In this document: piece after piece, positions 47,201-59,130 of the stretch | How positions within the stretch are numbered: the stretch's first letter is position 1 | Layout of the letters: each line of letters starts with the position of its first letter | The notes under the pieces: generated by a model | Seen by the model: the letters and a program-made list of their open reading frames with translations, nothing else | Told to the model about the DNA's origin: nothing | Databases searched by the model: none | Assembly: GCF_033568475.1 (NCBI RefSeq) | Contig: NC_133123.1 | Location: 17,780,622 to 17,844,621, forward strand | Length of the DNA: 64,000 nt | Direction of reading: 5' to 3' | Origin: Henckelia pumila | Lineage: Eukaryota; Streptophyta; Magnoliopsida; Lamiales; Gesneriaceae | Translations under genes and position numbers: made by a program

Positions 47201-47724
47201 GAAATTCTGTTTAGACATTTTATTTCTTCCAATATTTGGCGATTCTGTAGCCAACTCTATGAACTGCTTTATCTTGTTGCTGGCCATTAAGCTGACTATT
47301 AAAATTATTTTTTAATTCTTTATTTTGTAGTTTAAATGTGGATGCTTATTTATTTTCTGGTTCATGCTGACATGATAAAAACCGTAGAATATATTATGCC
47401 TGAACATGCAAGGCAACTATTTTAAATTGGCATAACAGCCTTTTTGTTTTTTTTTTGGTGATGATCTTTGAGTTATACCTCATTTTTCTCACCAAATTAC
47501 TACCAACTCCAGCTGATGGCTATTCTAGTTAATGTTTGGCTAACCTATGTAATTATTTGTTTTCTATTTAAATGAATATGCTGCTCAATTGGTGAAACAG
47601 AAGATGGATTATTTGTTTTGCGTTCCCTGAAATTGCCAATGATATGTATAAAAATCAGAATCAGAAAATACTAAAGCTCTTTAAGAAGTTCCCTGAAATT
47701 GCCAATGATGTGCTTTGCGTCCCC

Positions 47725-47770
47725 TGAAATTGACAAAGAATGGATGCCAAAGTCTTGGTTATCATCAGCT
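47725..47770 (+). repeat. Duplicate of the TNP2 start
   Basis: GACAAAGAATGGATGCCAAA… here and GACAAAGAATGGATGTCAAA… at 47833 are near copies. The upstream copy runs quickly into a stop. Confidence 0.6.
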
Positions 47771-47829
47771 TGAAAATATACATATTAACATTATATCTTT
47801 TATTCTCTATAGTGTTACTTACTAAAAGA

Positions 47830-50800
47830 ATGGACAAAGAATGGATGTCAAAGTCTCGGTTATCAAGGGAATATGAGCATGGAGTATAGTCTTTCTTGAA
47901 ATTTGCAATAAAAAATGCCGAGGATCGGGAAGCAATATCTTGTCCATGTACAAAATGTGGTAATCTGAAGAAGAAAAAGGTAGAGACTATAAGGGCACAC
48001 ATGTATTCTAATGGTATAGATTTGACATATCATACTTGGATATGGCATGGTGAAAGGTCTACGATGAAGAACTCAAATAATGATCGTGATCAAGAAAGGG
48101 AAGATGTACCAAAGTTTGACGCCGAGGAACCAATAGATATGGTACATGCTGCATTTGATAGTTATGCTGAGAATCCAACCACATTCAAAAATCTACTTGA
48201 AGATGCTGAGAAACCTTTATATCCTGGATGCAGTAAATTTACAAGGTTATCTGCAGTTGTAAAATTATTCAACTTGAAAGCCAAATATAGTTGGAGTGAC
48301 AAAAGTTGCACCGACCTACTCAATTTGTTAGGAGAAATGCTTCCAGATGACAACGAATTGCCTTTATCTTTCTACGATGCAAAGAAAAGCTTGTGTGCAT
48401 TAGGGATTACTTATGAGAAAATCCATGCTTGCCCTAATGATTGCATCTTATACCGGAAGGAGTATGAGGATATGAACAGTTGTCCTACTTGTGGGATGTC
48501 AAGGTGGAAGATGGGCCAAAAAGATACAATAAAGGAAGGAGTTCCTGCAAAGGTTCTATGGTACTTCCCTCCAATTCTGAGATTTGTACGAATGTTTCGG
48601 AATAAGGAGTTTTCCAAGGAGCTGACTTGGCATGCTGATAAAAGACTTAATGACGGATACTTACGCCATCCAGCTGATGCACCTTCTTGGAAATTAGTAG
48701 ATCACAAGTGGCCAAATTTTGCTGCTGATTCAAGAAATCTTAGATTGGCCATTTCAGCTGACGGGATCAATCCCCATGGTATGATGAGTTCTACATATAG
48801 TTGTTGGCCAGTTTTAATGATCACTTACAATCTTCCCCCGTGGTTGTGTATGAAGAGAAAATTTATGATGCTCACAATGTTGATTTCTGGTCCCAAACAA
48901 CCAGGAAATGATATCGATGTTTACTTAGCACCTCTAATCGATGACTTGAAATTCCTATGGGATACAGGTGTTGAAGCATATGATGCATATAGACAAGAAA
49001 CCTTCTCGCTCAGAGTTGTCTTGCTGTGGACCATCAATGACTTTCCTGCATATGGAAACATGTCAGGATGTATTGTGAAAGGATATCACGCATGTCCGAT
49101 TTGTGGTGAAGAAACATATTCAACAAGGTTGAAACATAGCAGGAAAATGTCGTACACAGGCCATAGAAGGTTTCTACCTGCAAATCATCCTTATCGAAGG
49201 CAAAGAAAGGCATTTAATGGGTACCAAGAGTTCAACCCTGCACCCAAACCATTGAGTGGCGATGAAGTGTTAAAAAAAGTCGATGGAATTCATTGTCATT
49301 GGGGAAAAATGAGAAAGAAGATTCAGTCCACGAAAGATGATGTAAAACCATCCTTCAAAAAGAAATCAATTTTCTTTGAACTTGAGTATTGGAAACATCT
49401 ATATGTTAGACATGTTCTTGATGTGATGCATATAGAAAAGAACGTCTGTGAAAGTCTTCTCGGTACGTTGCTTGACATTCCGGGAAAAACAAAGGATGGA
49501 ATTGCAGCTAGATTAGACCTTGCTGAAATGAATTTGAGGACAGATTTGGCTCCAGTGATGGGGGAGAAGAAATCTTTTCTGCCAGCAGCATGTTATACAC
49601 TTACAAAAGATGAGAAAAGAAAGATTTTGAATTCTTTGTGTGGAATGCAATTACCTACATGTTACTCATCCAACGTTAAAAACTTTGTTTCGATGAAGGA
49701 CTTGAAACTTGTTGGCCTTAAGTCACACGACTACCACACTTTAATGCAGCAATTACTTCCAGTGGCCATACGTGGTGTCTTGCCCAAACATGTCAGAGAC
49801 TCTATCACTCGTTTGTGCTTCTTCTTCAATGAGCTATGTAATAAAGTGATGGATCCCTCAAAGTTGGATGAGCTGCAGAGAGAGATTGTGATCATATTGT
49901 GTTTACTTGAAAAGTATTTTCCACCTTCGTTTTTTGACATAATGATTCATTTAACAGTTCATCTTGTGCGAGAGGTGAAATTATGTGGCCCAGTTTGGTA
50001 TAGGTACATGTATCCCTTTGAAAGATACATGAAGATTTTGAAAGGTTATGTGCGAAATCGCAATAGACCGGAAGGTTGCATGGATGAATGTTATATTGCT
50101 GAAGAGGCGGTTGAATTTTGCTCAGACTATCTTGGTAGTTTGCACACAATTGGGATCCCTACAAGTCATCGACAAATAGAACTTACTAAACCTTTGTCGG
50201 CTGCAATTGTGCAATCCATTGCTGAGGATGAGTTGCAACAAGCACATCGTTATGTATTGGAAAATGATGTTGACACTGATCGCTATATTGAGTAATTTCT
50301 TCCACTTACTAATATGTTCATTAAGTTTTCTTAAATCTACATGTTTGCTTACTCGTAATAATAATTTGAATAGGGAACACATGGCATATTTGAATGCAAG
50401 ATTTCCACAAATGGCTAAGTCCAAGAGGTGGTTACAGGATGAGCATAACCGAACGTTTAGTACCTGGTTTCTTGATCGTGTGAGTTCATTTATTATCACA
50501 ATTGGCGTACATTTATTATCATGACTGTGCATAAATAATAAGTTATCACATAAATAATATAGGTTGCACGTGTTGATGATCATTCCACTTATCAAGTATC
50601 CGAAAGATTAAAGTGGATGGCGCGTGGACCTTCCAAGCAAGTCTTAAAGTACTCTAGTTATTTGATTGATGAGGTTACTTATGCTACAAGAGAGCGTGAT
50701 GATATGCGAGTTGTTCAAAACTCCGGAGTCAGCTTAGTTACAAAGACAATGCAAGTTTCTAGTGCAAAGGATAAACATCATATCGTGTCAGATATGGTTT

Positions 50801-51207
50801 TTTATGGAGTAATACAAGAAATATGGATGGTTGATTACCACAAATTTCAAATTCCGATGTTTAAATGTAATTGGGTGGAGAATAGTAATGGTATCAAGGT
50901 AGATGATCTTGGATTCACGTTGGTCAACCTCCATAGAATTGGATACAAATCTGATTCATTTATTTTAGCGAGCCAAGCGAAGCAAGTTTTTTACATTGAA
51001 GCTCCTGAAGATCCTTTATGGAGTGTTGTACTTGCGACTCCAAGTAGGGAGTACTTTGAATACACAAAGGGTGAAGAGTTGGAAGAAACTGCAATGCATT
51101 ATCAGTCTTCTAGCAGAGGGTTAGCACCAATGGATGTTGATGTTGCAGATGACAATGAACCATGCATTCGTGAAGACTGTGATGGGATTTGGGTTGAAAA
51201 TAATTAA
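47830..51207 (+). pseudogene. CACTA TNP2-type transposase, three exons
   Basis: TNP2 catalyses cut-and-paste of the element. Exon 1 starts MDKEWMSKSRLS at 47830 and runs to 50291, but has a TAG at 47887. An internal ATG at 47896 opens 799 codons. The N-terminal Transpos_assoc part has CPCTKCGN and THTW-like HTWIWHGE. The transposase_21 part follows (FYDAKKSLCALGITYEKIHACPNDC, CPTCGMSRW, ADGINPHGMMSSTYSCWP, YHACPICGEE, RHVLDVMHIEKNVCESLLG). A DUF4218-like region follows. Exon 2 is 50374-50479 and exon 3 is 50563-51207 (DUF4216-like), joined by GT-AG introns that keep the frame. Only the early stop spoils it. Confidence 0.85.
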
Positions 51208-51751
51208 GTACTTAAGTTTCACATTTGAGATGAGTTTGTAAAAAATTTACATTGAGATGTTATTTACGCTTTGAAGATGCTTGTTTGACATTGTTAGTTA
51301 TGATCAGATATTTTTTGACATTCAGTAATCGAACAATGACAAATTAGTAGTTCTTGGATATTGAGAGTACTTCTATCTTACATGAATTGTTCTTATTTTT
51401 TGTTGTTGCCTATATTTCTTTCTTATTTCTAGACAATGCATTTATTTGTGATTACATAATGCATCTAAAAGTTTACAGGAAAGAGTTCGACAACTAGCGA
51501 ATACTTATCAGTGCTTGTATTTGCTGTAGGTTTTGGCTTCTGAAAAGCTGTTGGAGAACAAATATAAAGCTGCCCAACGAAGCAAAGCAGTTCCTGATTA
51601 GCGTCTGCTGTTTCAAAGTTTTTTCTGCTTTTTTGGGGCTAAATCTGGTTTGAACTGTAGAATAGCAAGAACTTATTTTCTATATATTTTAATTGATTTA
51701 ACGGTTTAATTCATCTTTAATTTCTGTCCACTGTCTTTGATTTGAAAACAG
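51208..51751. other. CACTA interior, no supported gene
   Basis: 3' flank of the transposase. A short plus-strand frame VLASEKLLENKYKAAQRS is visible after an AG near 51531 but cannot be assigned. Confidence 0.35.
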
Positions 51752-51814
51752 GCCATCGACAAAGTTCCTTTACTCCCAGGTTTTCTTGATCTCGTAGGGA
51801 TAGTGTATTCATCT
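51752..51814 (+). pseudogene. Captured exon, CAAD/CURT1-like (tentative)
   Basis: A 63-bp stretch between AG and GTGAGT reads AIDKVPLLPGFLDLVGIVYSS, here split as AIDKVPLLPGF and LDLVGIVYSS. It resembles the membrane hairpin of CAAD-domain thylakoid proteins. Very short; similarity by eye only. Confidence 0.35.
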
Positions 51815-52637
51815 GTGAGTATCTTTATTTTTGTGAATGGCTTATCTCTTTAGTTTATATCAGTAATGTTGCATACTCGTTGGTTTTCCCTAAATTAATG
51901 TAATTTTGGTTTTTTTCTTTTAATGTGGATATCAATATATCCTTCGGGACAAGCCCTTAGATGATTGGCAAGGCCCCACAGTAATACTTTGTATATTGCA
52001 TGGATCGATGTCAGCTGAGTGGAGATAAGTTGAGCAGGGAAATGTCCCAGCTTATCTCTGTAGTTTTAATATAAGAGATTTAACATTTGTATAACACTAC
52101 CTTCAAACTCACACATTTTGCGTGTCTGTGAAATATTGAATAAAGTTTAACACATTAAATTTAAATATGCTTGTATTGATTGATATCTAGGTATGCCAAT
52201 AATAAATAACAAAATATATAAAAAAAATTATCGGCTTAATCAAATCACATCCGCCCTTTCCATTTACAATTATTTTTAATCCTAAAGCCCTCATTCATTC
52301 TACGGTCGTCATTGTTGCGAACAATGTGACGAACTTTTTGTTCAGCTGCGTGCATGCATGCTTTCATTTATATTACTGCTATACATTTAGTGTATATTTT
52401 TGTGAATGGCTTATCTCTGTAGTTTTGTGCTGAACTTTTTCATCTTATATTGATGTTAAATCTATCTGTTATGTGCCATTCGTCTCATAGATTCTATTAA
52501 CTTCAGTCTTGTTAAAACTTTTTGTTAGAATCACTCACTTTGCTAATGGCAGATTAAATTTTTTGCAGAATCAGATTAGTGAAGTTGGTTCTGCCCTCTA
52601 CAATTGCAAACAATAAATATTAGTGAAAGAAGCAAAA
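51815..52637. other. CACTA interior, AT-rich
   Basis: No ORF or structural RNA supported. Confidence 0.35.
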
Positions 52638-52835
52638 ATGGAAAAGGGTAAAGAGAAATTAGAATATGCTGCCACTATTTCAGACGCAAAGTTGGGCAAG
52701 GGTAAAGAAAAAGTAGAATATGCTACCACTAGAAAGAGTTGGTGTGGTAACACTGGGTTGGATTCTGCTGACACCGACACCACTAGAACTCCTAGAGGTC
52801 GCACAAAAATGGATAGTCTTGCAATACAAAGAGTT
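52638..52835 (+). pseudogene. 5' fragment of a second CACTA gene (Ptta/En/Spm type)
   Basis: MEKGKEKLEYAATISD, an internal near-repeat KGKEKVEYATTRKSW, then TPRGRTKMDSLAIQRVKG, which resembles the entry segment of the plant En/Spm TNPA-side protein family. The frame breaks off where LINE sequence begins. Confidence 0.45.
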
Positions 52836-52853
52836 AAAGGAATTAACTCTTTG
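52827..52853. repeat. Perfect 11-bp palindrome at the CACTA-LINE junction
   Basis: CAAAGAGTTAA, 5-nt spacer, TTAACTCTTTG. It lies exactly where CACTA-like sequence ends and the LINE frame resumes. Confidence 0.8.
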
Positions 52854-53215
52854 CTTCCAGATTGACCAAAGGATAGATGAAAATTTACCCAATTCCAAAT
52901 CTCTTAGATCATGGAGGGTTTTGAAAAGCCACTCGGAGAAGATTTCACTGCTATCTCTTCGAAAATCAATAGCATATAACAGATTAGCTTTTGTACAGCA
53001 ATTTCGGGCAAAAGGGCAATCAATAAAAGTATGCCAAGAAGTCTCCATGTCCACATTGCAAAACACACACACAGAGGGAATTTGAATGCCTCTTTTCTGT
53101 AGGTTAGTGCGATTAGGAAGGCAGTTTCTCCCCGCCCGCCAAACAAAGAATTTAATCTTAGGATGAACTTTCAATTTCCATATTGCCTTCCGATTTGTGT
53201 TTTCTTTTTCAGAAT
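52854..53215 (-). pseudogene. LINE fragment: zf-RVT domain
   Basis: The minus-strand frame RKAIWKLKVHPKIKFFVW, then CVFCNVDMETSWHTFIDCPFA and SSILWSIWKQR, is the zinc-binding reverse-transcriptase-associated domain of plant LINEs. It ends at the CACTA junction. The RNase H-like part of the same polyprotein order is at 44246-43584 on the same strand. Confidence 0.8.
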
Positions 53216-54023
53216 TGATTGTTATTTGTTATGGATGAAGAACTTGAAACATTTCATCATTCAAGTTACTTCTGTTAATTATCACCTCTAATTTTTTAGT
53301 AATTTATTTTTAATCGGTAGTTTTAAATTTTTAAAAATTTTATTGCGTTAAATTAAGGAATCATGATATGTTTTAGAATAAATTTTTCAATAATGTACTC
53401 CAAATATAGTAAATAGTGTTACTGTACGCCAAATATTGCGTTCAATAATTTTTTAGTGTAATTTTTAGTAAATATTGAACACTACTACTCATATTTTTAA
53501 TTTAATATCCATGTTTTGAATACTTTATATGTTGGATCAATTGAGTTTTGGTGATTTAATAATCTAAGAATTATATTTTAAGACAAAAGATGTTTAAACC
53601 AAATTGAATATTAAATCTATCGAGCTGAATGACCAAAACTACCGAACTAAAAGATCTAGTCTACCTAACTGAAAAAGAATAAGATCAGTTTTTATTATCA
53701 CCAACTAACGTTCTCTAAAGTAAATCCATTAACTCTGAGTACTGAAATTTTGGATACAGTTTTTCGTATCAACGGTCACTGAAATTTCACAAACGCTATC
53801 TTTCGTGTATGATTGTCAGAAAGGACAATGATCTGAAAAAAGACAAGATTAACTGCTAATATATTTGAAACAAATATAATTTAATTTCACTAACCTATAA
53901 ATCACGAAACTATAAATATATAGAAGATGCTATCAGTTTGGTTAGCTCTCTGACAACCGCGCACAAGTTCAAGTACTCAATCTTTCAAAATCCAAACTGA
54001 TTAAAGTTTTTCAGCACACTTTT
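53216..54023. other. AT-rich intergenic sequence
   Basis: About 800 bp without a supported ORF or repeat. Confidence 0.4.
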
Positions 54024-54642
54024 TGTTAGATCAATGGAAGTCGGAAGTCTGTACAATGATATGATATTGTTTACTTTGGGCATAAGTGCTCATGGTTTTG
54101 CTTTTTGGAACCCCCAAAAAGGTCTCATACCAATGGAGATAGCATTCTATATATTAATCTATGGTTTTTCCTTTAATTTTTCAATGTGAAACTTTGGTTG
54201 ACCATTTCTAACAATCATCCCCTCAAACGAAGTCCCACCAGGTCTCTCCTCAATCCATCCCTCCAATCGATACCTACTCACCTTCATTGCGTTGAAGCAC
54301 ACACGCCTTACATGAATTACCGGGAGCTTCCCCTCGAGAGCTTTTTCACATATCTTAATCGGGGCCCTCAAAATTCTTCTTCTTGAGTTTCCGAGGATTC
54401 CACCCACATTGGTTCTATCAGACCATGACTCGTTCCCACGGACAGCGCCATTTGTTTGATCAATGAAATTCGGATATTTTCACAATGGTATGATATTGTC
54501 CACTTTGGGCATAACCCCTCATGATTTTGCTTTTTGGAACCCCCAAAAAGGTCTCATACCAATAGATATATCATTCCATATATTAATTCATGATCTTTTC
54601 TTTAATTTTCCAATGTTGAACTTTGGTTGACCATTCCTAACA
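54024..54642 (-). mobile_element. TRIM (miniature LTR retrotransposon), 619 bp
   Basis: Two 190-bp direct repeats (54024-54213 and 54453-54642) begin TGTT and end CTAACA. On the minus strand a PBS-like TGGCGCTGTCCGTGGGAA (54450-54433) is 2 nt from one LTR and a purine run GTTTGAGGGGATGAT abuts the other. The 239-bp interior codes nothing. Flanks CTTTT and TTTTT are a near-match duplication. Typical TRIM structure; needs proteins from other elements. Confidence 0.8.
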
Positions 54643-54764
54643 TTTTTCAATATTACAGTATGATTATTAAAGATCACTTTGTGCTTAAGATTTGTGTTTA
54701 AAGATTATTCAAGAATTGACGGTGACTAAATGGTCGAATTTGGTGTGAGTGAGTATACAAAGAG

Positions 54765-55186
54765 TTTTAGTTAGGCAGTGATATGTCCTATTAAATCAGG
54801 TCTTTACGAGAGTTATAATTTTCAAAGTCTTTTAGTGAAAATCTTTCTTGCAAAGAAAAAAAAGTGACATATTAGTTAGATTACCTTCCGTGTATAATTC
54901 ATATGTTAATAAACTGATATTGACTAAGCGAGAATTATGTAATCAAAGTTGTTAACCTAATTGAATTATGTATAATCAAGTTTTAGTTAGGCAGTGATAT
55001 GTCCTATTAAATCAGGTCTTTACGAGAGTTATAATTTTCAAAAAAATTTAGTGAAAATCTTTCTTGCAAAGAAAAAGGAGTGACATATTAGTTAGATTAC
55101 CTTCCGTGTATAATTCATATGTTAGTAAACTGATATTGACTAAGCGAGAATTATGTAATCAAAGTTGTTAACCTAATTGAATTAGG
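54765..55186. repeat. 216-bp tandem duplication
   Basis: Copies 54765-54980 and 54981-55186 both start TTTTAGTTAGGCAGTG and differ at only a few sites. No coding sense. Confidence 0.9.
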
Positions 55187-55870
55187 CAAAAAAAAAAATA
55201 GTGTGATTGTTTATTTAACCTCTTTAAACCAATTACCCAATCCTAACATTATACTATATTTTACTACAATAAGTCAATAAGATATCGAAATATATGTAGT
55301 GAACCGTATCTGTCCTCAATTTCAGGTGGTTTCATTATCTACATATTTTTGAACTTTGGAGCAGATAGATTATTTTACCATAAAAGTTTTGTGTCATAAT
55401 ATTCGGTTATTTATTCCAAAACTGTTGTTACCTTTTTTTTCAAAAACTAATAATATATAGTTCATTATGAAACAAATTATTTCGGATGACAATATGAGAA
55501 GAGATGATATTTTTTAACAATTTATTATTATTTAATATCTCTCCGTATCATTTTTTTTCCTTTCCTTTTTTTTTTTTTTTTTTTTGCGAACGATCTCTCC
55601 GCATCATTCCAAATTAATATTGAAGATACATGTGAAAATCTTAATTTCTTTTTTAGCATTTTCCTCGTATATATAATTTAACTTCAATACATTTCTTTAT
55701 CTTTATCAATTTCAATTGCATGTAGATGATTTGGTAAAATCATTTAACTAACTATATATTTTCAAATAAATGTTCATATATCACGTATATAATTTTATAA
55801 TATTTATATATTTCAATCGCTGGTATATATATTATTTCAATTACTCTTCGACAATACTCCAAAATACCAT
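55187..55870. other. AT-rich intergenic sequence
   Basis: Contains a T run at 55568-55586. Lies downstream of the GRF gene. Nothing else seen. Confidence 0.4.
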
Positions 55871-55911
55871 GATGTGACCTCAGGACAAGGACTAACCAAA
55901 TAAGCAAATAC

Positions 55912-55917
55912 ATTTAT
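55912..55917 (-). terminator. Candidate poly(A) signal of the GRF gene
   Basis: AATAAA on the minus strand, about 530 bp after the GRF stop codon. Plant poly(A) signals are loose, so this is only a candidate. Confidence 0.35.
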
Positions 55918-56443
55918 TCAAGATGCTGAATCCGAGTTTGCATCCAGCATTAGCTTACAACATAAACAAGAAAAAAAGACAATGGACTCTCAAGTATCTA
56001 GTAATCGGCTTACATGGTACACGAAATGCGAAAAAAGAAAACGAGCATCTTTTTTAAACAAACTACAATCAACACAGAGAAAGAACTGACCGGCGTTCAT
56101 CGTTCTTAAAATCGCCCGCTACAAGCATCAGCGTGCCATAAAACAATCAACACGTAGAGAGAACCGACCGGGCATTTATTGTTCAGCCGACTTCAAGCAT
56201 CTGTGCGCCAAAAAAGAGGAAACATAAATTTTAGGGTGTTCACATTCGGTAAGTTGATGCTACGACAAAATATTGAGATCATTTTTAGCTGCAATGTCAT
56301 GCTTATCTCCATGTTCTTCATCACACAGGGCAGCATGGTTCAAACATGTTCGAATATATATCCTATTTGAAGTAAAGGTTATTTTGAGAACTGCTGGCTC
56401 AGCTAGAATTTTCTTGAAATTCTATGCATGACAATTCTTGCGA

Positions 56444-59130
56444 CTAACCTTTGGGGGAGTAATCACTCACTGGAGAAACATCACGAGATGCTCGAGGAAT
56501 TGAGATGGACAGCTGAGTCGATGAAAATACATTTTTGCTGGATCCATCATCGTTGAAATTGGACCATGAATCCTTAGTGGTAGGCCACTCATTGAAGAAA
56601 GTATGCACTGGAAGCTGCTCATGTTGTACTGGACCTGCTGAACTACTCTCACTGCCAAAAAACGAGTCTTTCAGCTGCTGTTTTGGCATGGTCGAATCAA
56701 TGGGTTCAACAGCACGAAGCATGTTTTGTTGGGAAGAGGAGTTATCCATAAAAAGGGAATCAGATTTCTGTTTTAAGTAGGGGCTCGAGGAAACTTGAGA
56801 AGGTATGAAATGCCAATTGCTGCCACCTGAGCTAGGGCCCAAGCCTAAATTTCCGACACTTCCAGAGGCTTCTGCTGAGAAACTATTATCATTGGCTTCA
56901 GAATTCAGCCCATGGATATACCTGGACATTCAACTGTTAATAATCGAGAGGCGGCAAGATACTAAAAAGTGGAATCAGAAGGAAAAAGCCGGAAAATGTT
57001 GCCATGGTTAGATTAAAGAACTCCCTGAAGACAGACAAAAAATGGGGGGATGGAAATCCTCCATACTAATACAAGAGGTGAACACTTTAGTCAACAATTA
57101 CAATTCAACCCATTCAATTTGTGAGGTTTCAAGATCTTACCCAAGAATAAGACATAAACCAATAATTTTAATTGATCACATCATATATAAACGCACAGTC
57201 GTAGATATCCTTTCTCATAACTAATCCGAAGAACCTCAATGAGTGTCACCAAAACACATCCTTTTGATAACAAAGAAACCCTAAATTCAAGTGAAGATTT
57301 GCCTTTCCCCCCCTTCGATCTTTATCCTTATCTGATCGTGGCATTTGATTAGTAGTTATACCAAAGATTACAACCTTTTAAATTCCCATACATGTGGAAC
57401 CCACCAAAACTCTTTTGCAGGTATTTTATCCCATTTTCACAAAGGCTGGAAAATGAGAGAAACAAGTACCCGAAAATAACAGCTCACTCGGAAAAAGTAC
57501 CTGAACTCCTTGTTATTGATCCCATAGGGCATGGTTTCCATCTGCAGCTTTGTCAAATTGCTACCAAGAGATGGTCCATCTGAATTAACAGCACAGTAAA
57601 ATGGTATGTTTTGAAAGCTTGCACTGCTGCTTCCTTGGAAGCTTCCACTGTTACTACTGCCCCCAGTCGAGATTTGAGACAATGCAGTTGACAAGGACTG
57701 GGAAGTAGATTGACATTCCACAGGCTTTCTTGAACGGTTGCGGCCTCGGTGCATGTGCCGCTCACAATATTTTGAGTCTGGATGTGCGTCTTTGGAGCAC
57801 CTCCACTTCTTTCCGTCTGTCCTTCTGCATCTCCCAGGCTCGGGATCAAACTTCTTCCCATAATAGGAACAATAGCCCACTACATGACAAATATCAAATT
57901 GAGTCCCAAAGTCAGCACATAGATGAAAAACAAGATTTTGCATTTCGCAGTTCAAGACTGACACACAATCTTACTGTAGTTATGAAAAATTGAAAAACCA
58001 AGAAAAGAAAATATTAAAATGCTGAAGGAAAGATTTAACTGTAAAAAACTGTCAGATGTCTAATACCATTACACTTCAATTAGAAAGTCAACATCGAATC
58101 TTTTGTACATAGATCCTACCTTCAAAGACTCAATCTTATTCGTCGCACACAAACACGTCCGACTTATGCCCCAGAATTTTTTTAAAAAATAGATATTCTT
58201 CCAAACAAGTTGATACTAGAGCAAGTAGTATCATCCCCCTTGCGATTTATTCGATCCTATGCTTAGGGAACTGCACTTAGTGTTGATTCAATGGCATAGT
58301 ATGAGCCACATTTGATTTTTCAGATTGTCCAGCATATGGTCCCACATGAAAATCATATGCGGCTCATTGTATGCCATCTGATAAACCATCAGGTCAATGC
58401 CCTAAGGTATGATCAAATTAATCCTTGCGATTTATCCGATCCTACACTTAGGGTGGTTGATCCGATCCCTTGCGGGTTGTTTCATCAAGTTAAGCTAATC
58501 GATTCTAAATGTCACTTTTCAGAGAAGGCATCAGAAAGAAAATCACATTCAAGTACAAACTCCGAGAACATTAAACCGTTCAATCATATGGTACAGATAG
58601 CAAAGAAAACATACACTTCCACAAACACGAACTCCAGTTCAAGCATTATGGGCACAGGTGCAGTAACAGATAAAAATTCTACCGACAGGCCTGTTAATTA
58701 TACGCAAACATTTACCATGAATCACAGGTAGCTTCACTTTCTATACTGATTAGATACCAATCAACCACAGCTTAATAATTTTTTTAAAAAATTGGTTTAC
58801 ATTCCTACCAAGAAAGCAAGACAATACCCATTTCACAGTGTGCGTTATGAACATAATTGCACAAACAAGTGTGCAATAGATGAACAGGTAGAGATTCTTA
58901 CAAGAAGGGTGGTGGAATAAACTAGCAGAAATCGACTCGAAACTGCGACGAATAGGCACGACAAGGTCCGGTGGGATAGGAAGGCCAGCCACCAGATACT
59001 TGTATATCATGGCTTGGTGCTCCAGCTCCTGCCACTGCATTGCAGTGAAAGGTGGCCTATATCCACCATAACCTACCTCCGCCCCTCCCCCCACCCTAAC
59101 AGCCGTCGATGTTGATGCTGTTCCACTCAT
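56444..59130 (-). CDS. GRF: Growth-regulating factor (GRF) transcription factor, three exons
   Basis: GRFs act in the nucleus with GIF co-activators to drive cell proliferation in young organs. Exon 1 (59130-58902) starts [11 protein letters not shown] and carries the QLQ domain, [20 protein letters not shown], for GIF binding. Exon 2 (57879-57501) carries the WRC DNA-binding domain, [17 protein letters not shown] then [19 protein letters not shown], with the Cys-Cys-Cys-His zinc ligands and a basic nuclear signal. Exon 3 (56921-56444) is Ser-rich with a [10 protein letters not shown] motif near the C-terminus. GT-AG junctions join in frame to 361 codons plus stop, within the normal GRF size range. 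Exon 2 contains a miR396 site. No break is seen. The layout fits the GRF1-4 group, tentative. Confidence 0.92.
57716..57737 (-). promoter_or_regulatory. miR396 target site in GRF exon 2
   Basis: The minus strand reads CCGTTCAAGAAAGCCTGTGG then AA, the conserved miR396 pairing site of plant GRFs. It encodes RSRKPVE at the end of the WRC domain. It implies post-transcriptional repression as tissue matures. Confidence 0.9.

Larger units (their letters stand above)
44247..52835 (+). mobile_element. CACTA (En/Spm) transposon, right end missing
   Basis: The left terminus CACTACAAGAAAAATG is the classic CACTA end, followed by subterminal repeats and a TNP2-type transposase gene. Inserted in a LINE. 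The opposite terminus (ending TTCTTGTAGTG) is not found in the window; sequence passes into the LINE at an 11-bp palindrome near 52840. The element also contains fragments that look like host-gene exons. Confidence 0.8.

Noticed and set aside
54024..54642. Cassandra-type TRIM with 5S rRNA sequence
   Set aside because: I do not see 5S rRNA promoter words in the 190-bp LTRs, so I call it only a TRIM.
58312..58731. 139-codon plus-strand frame in GRF intron 1
   Set aside because: Within an intron on the opposite strand, with no recognisable domain.
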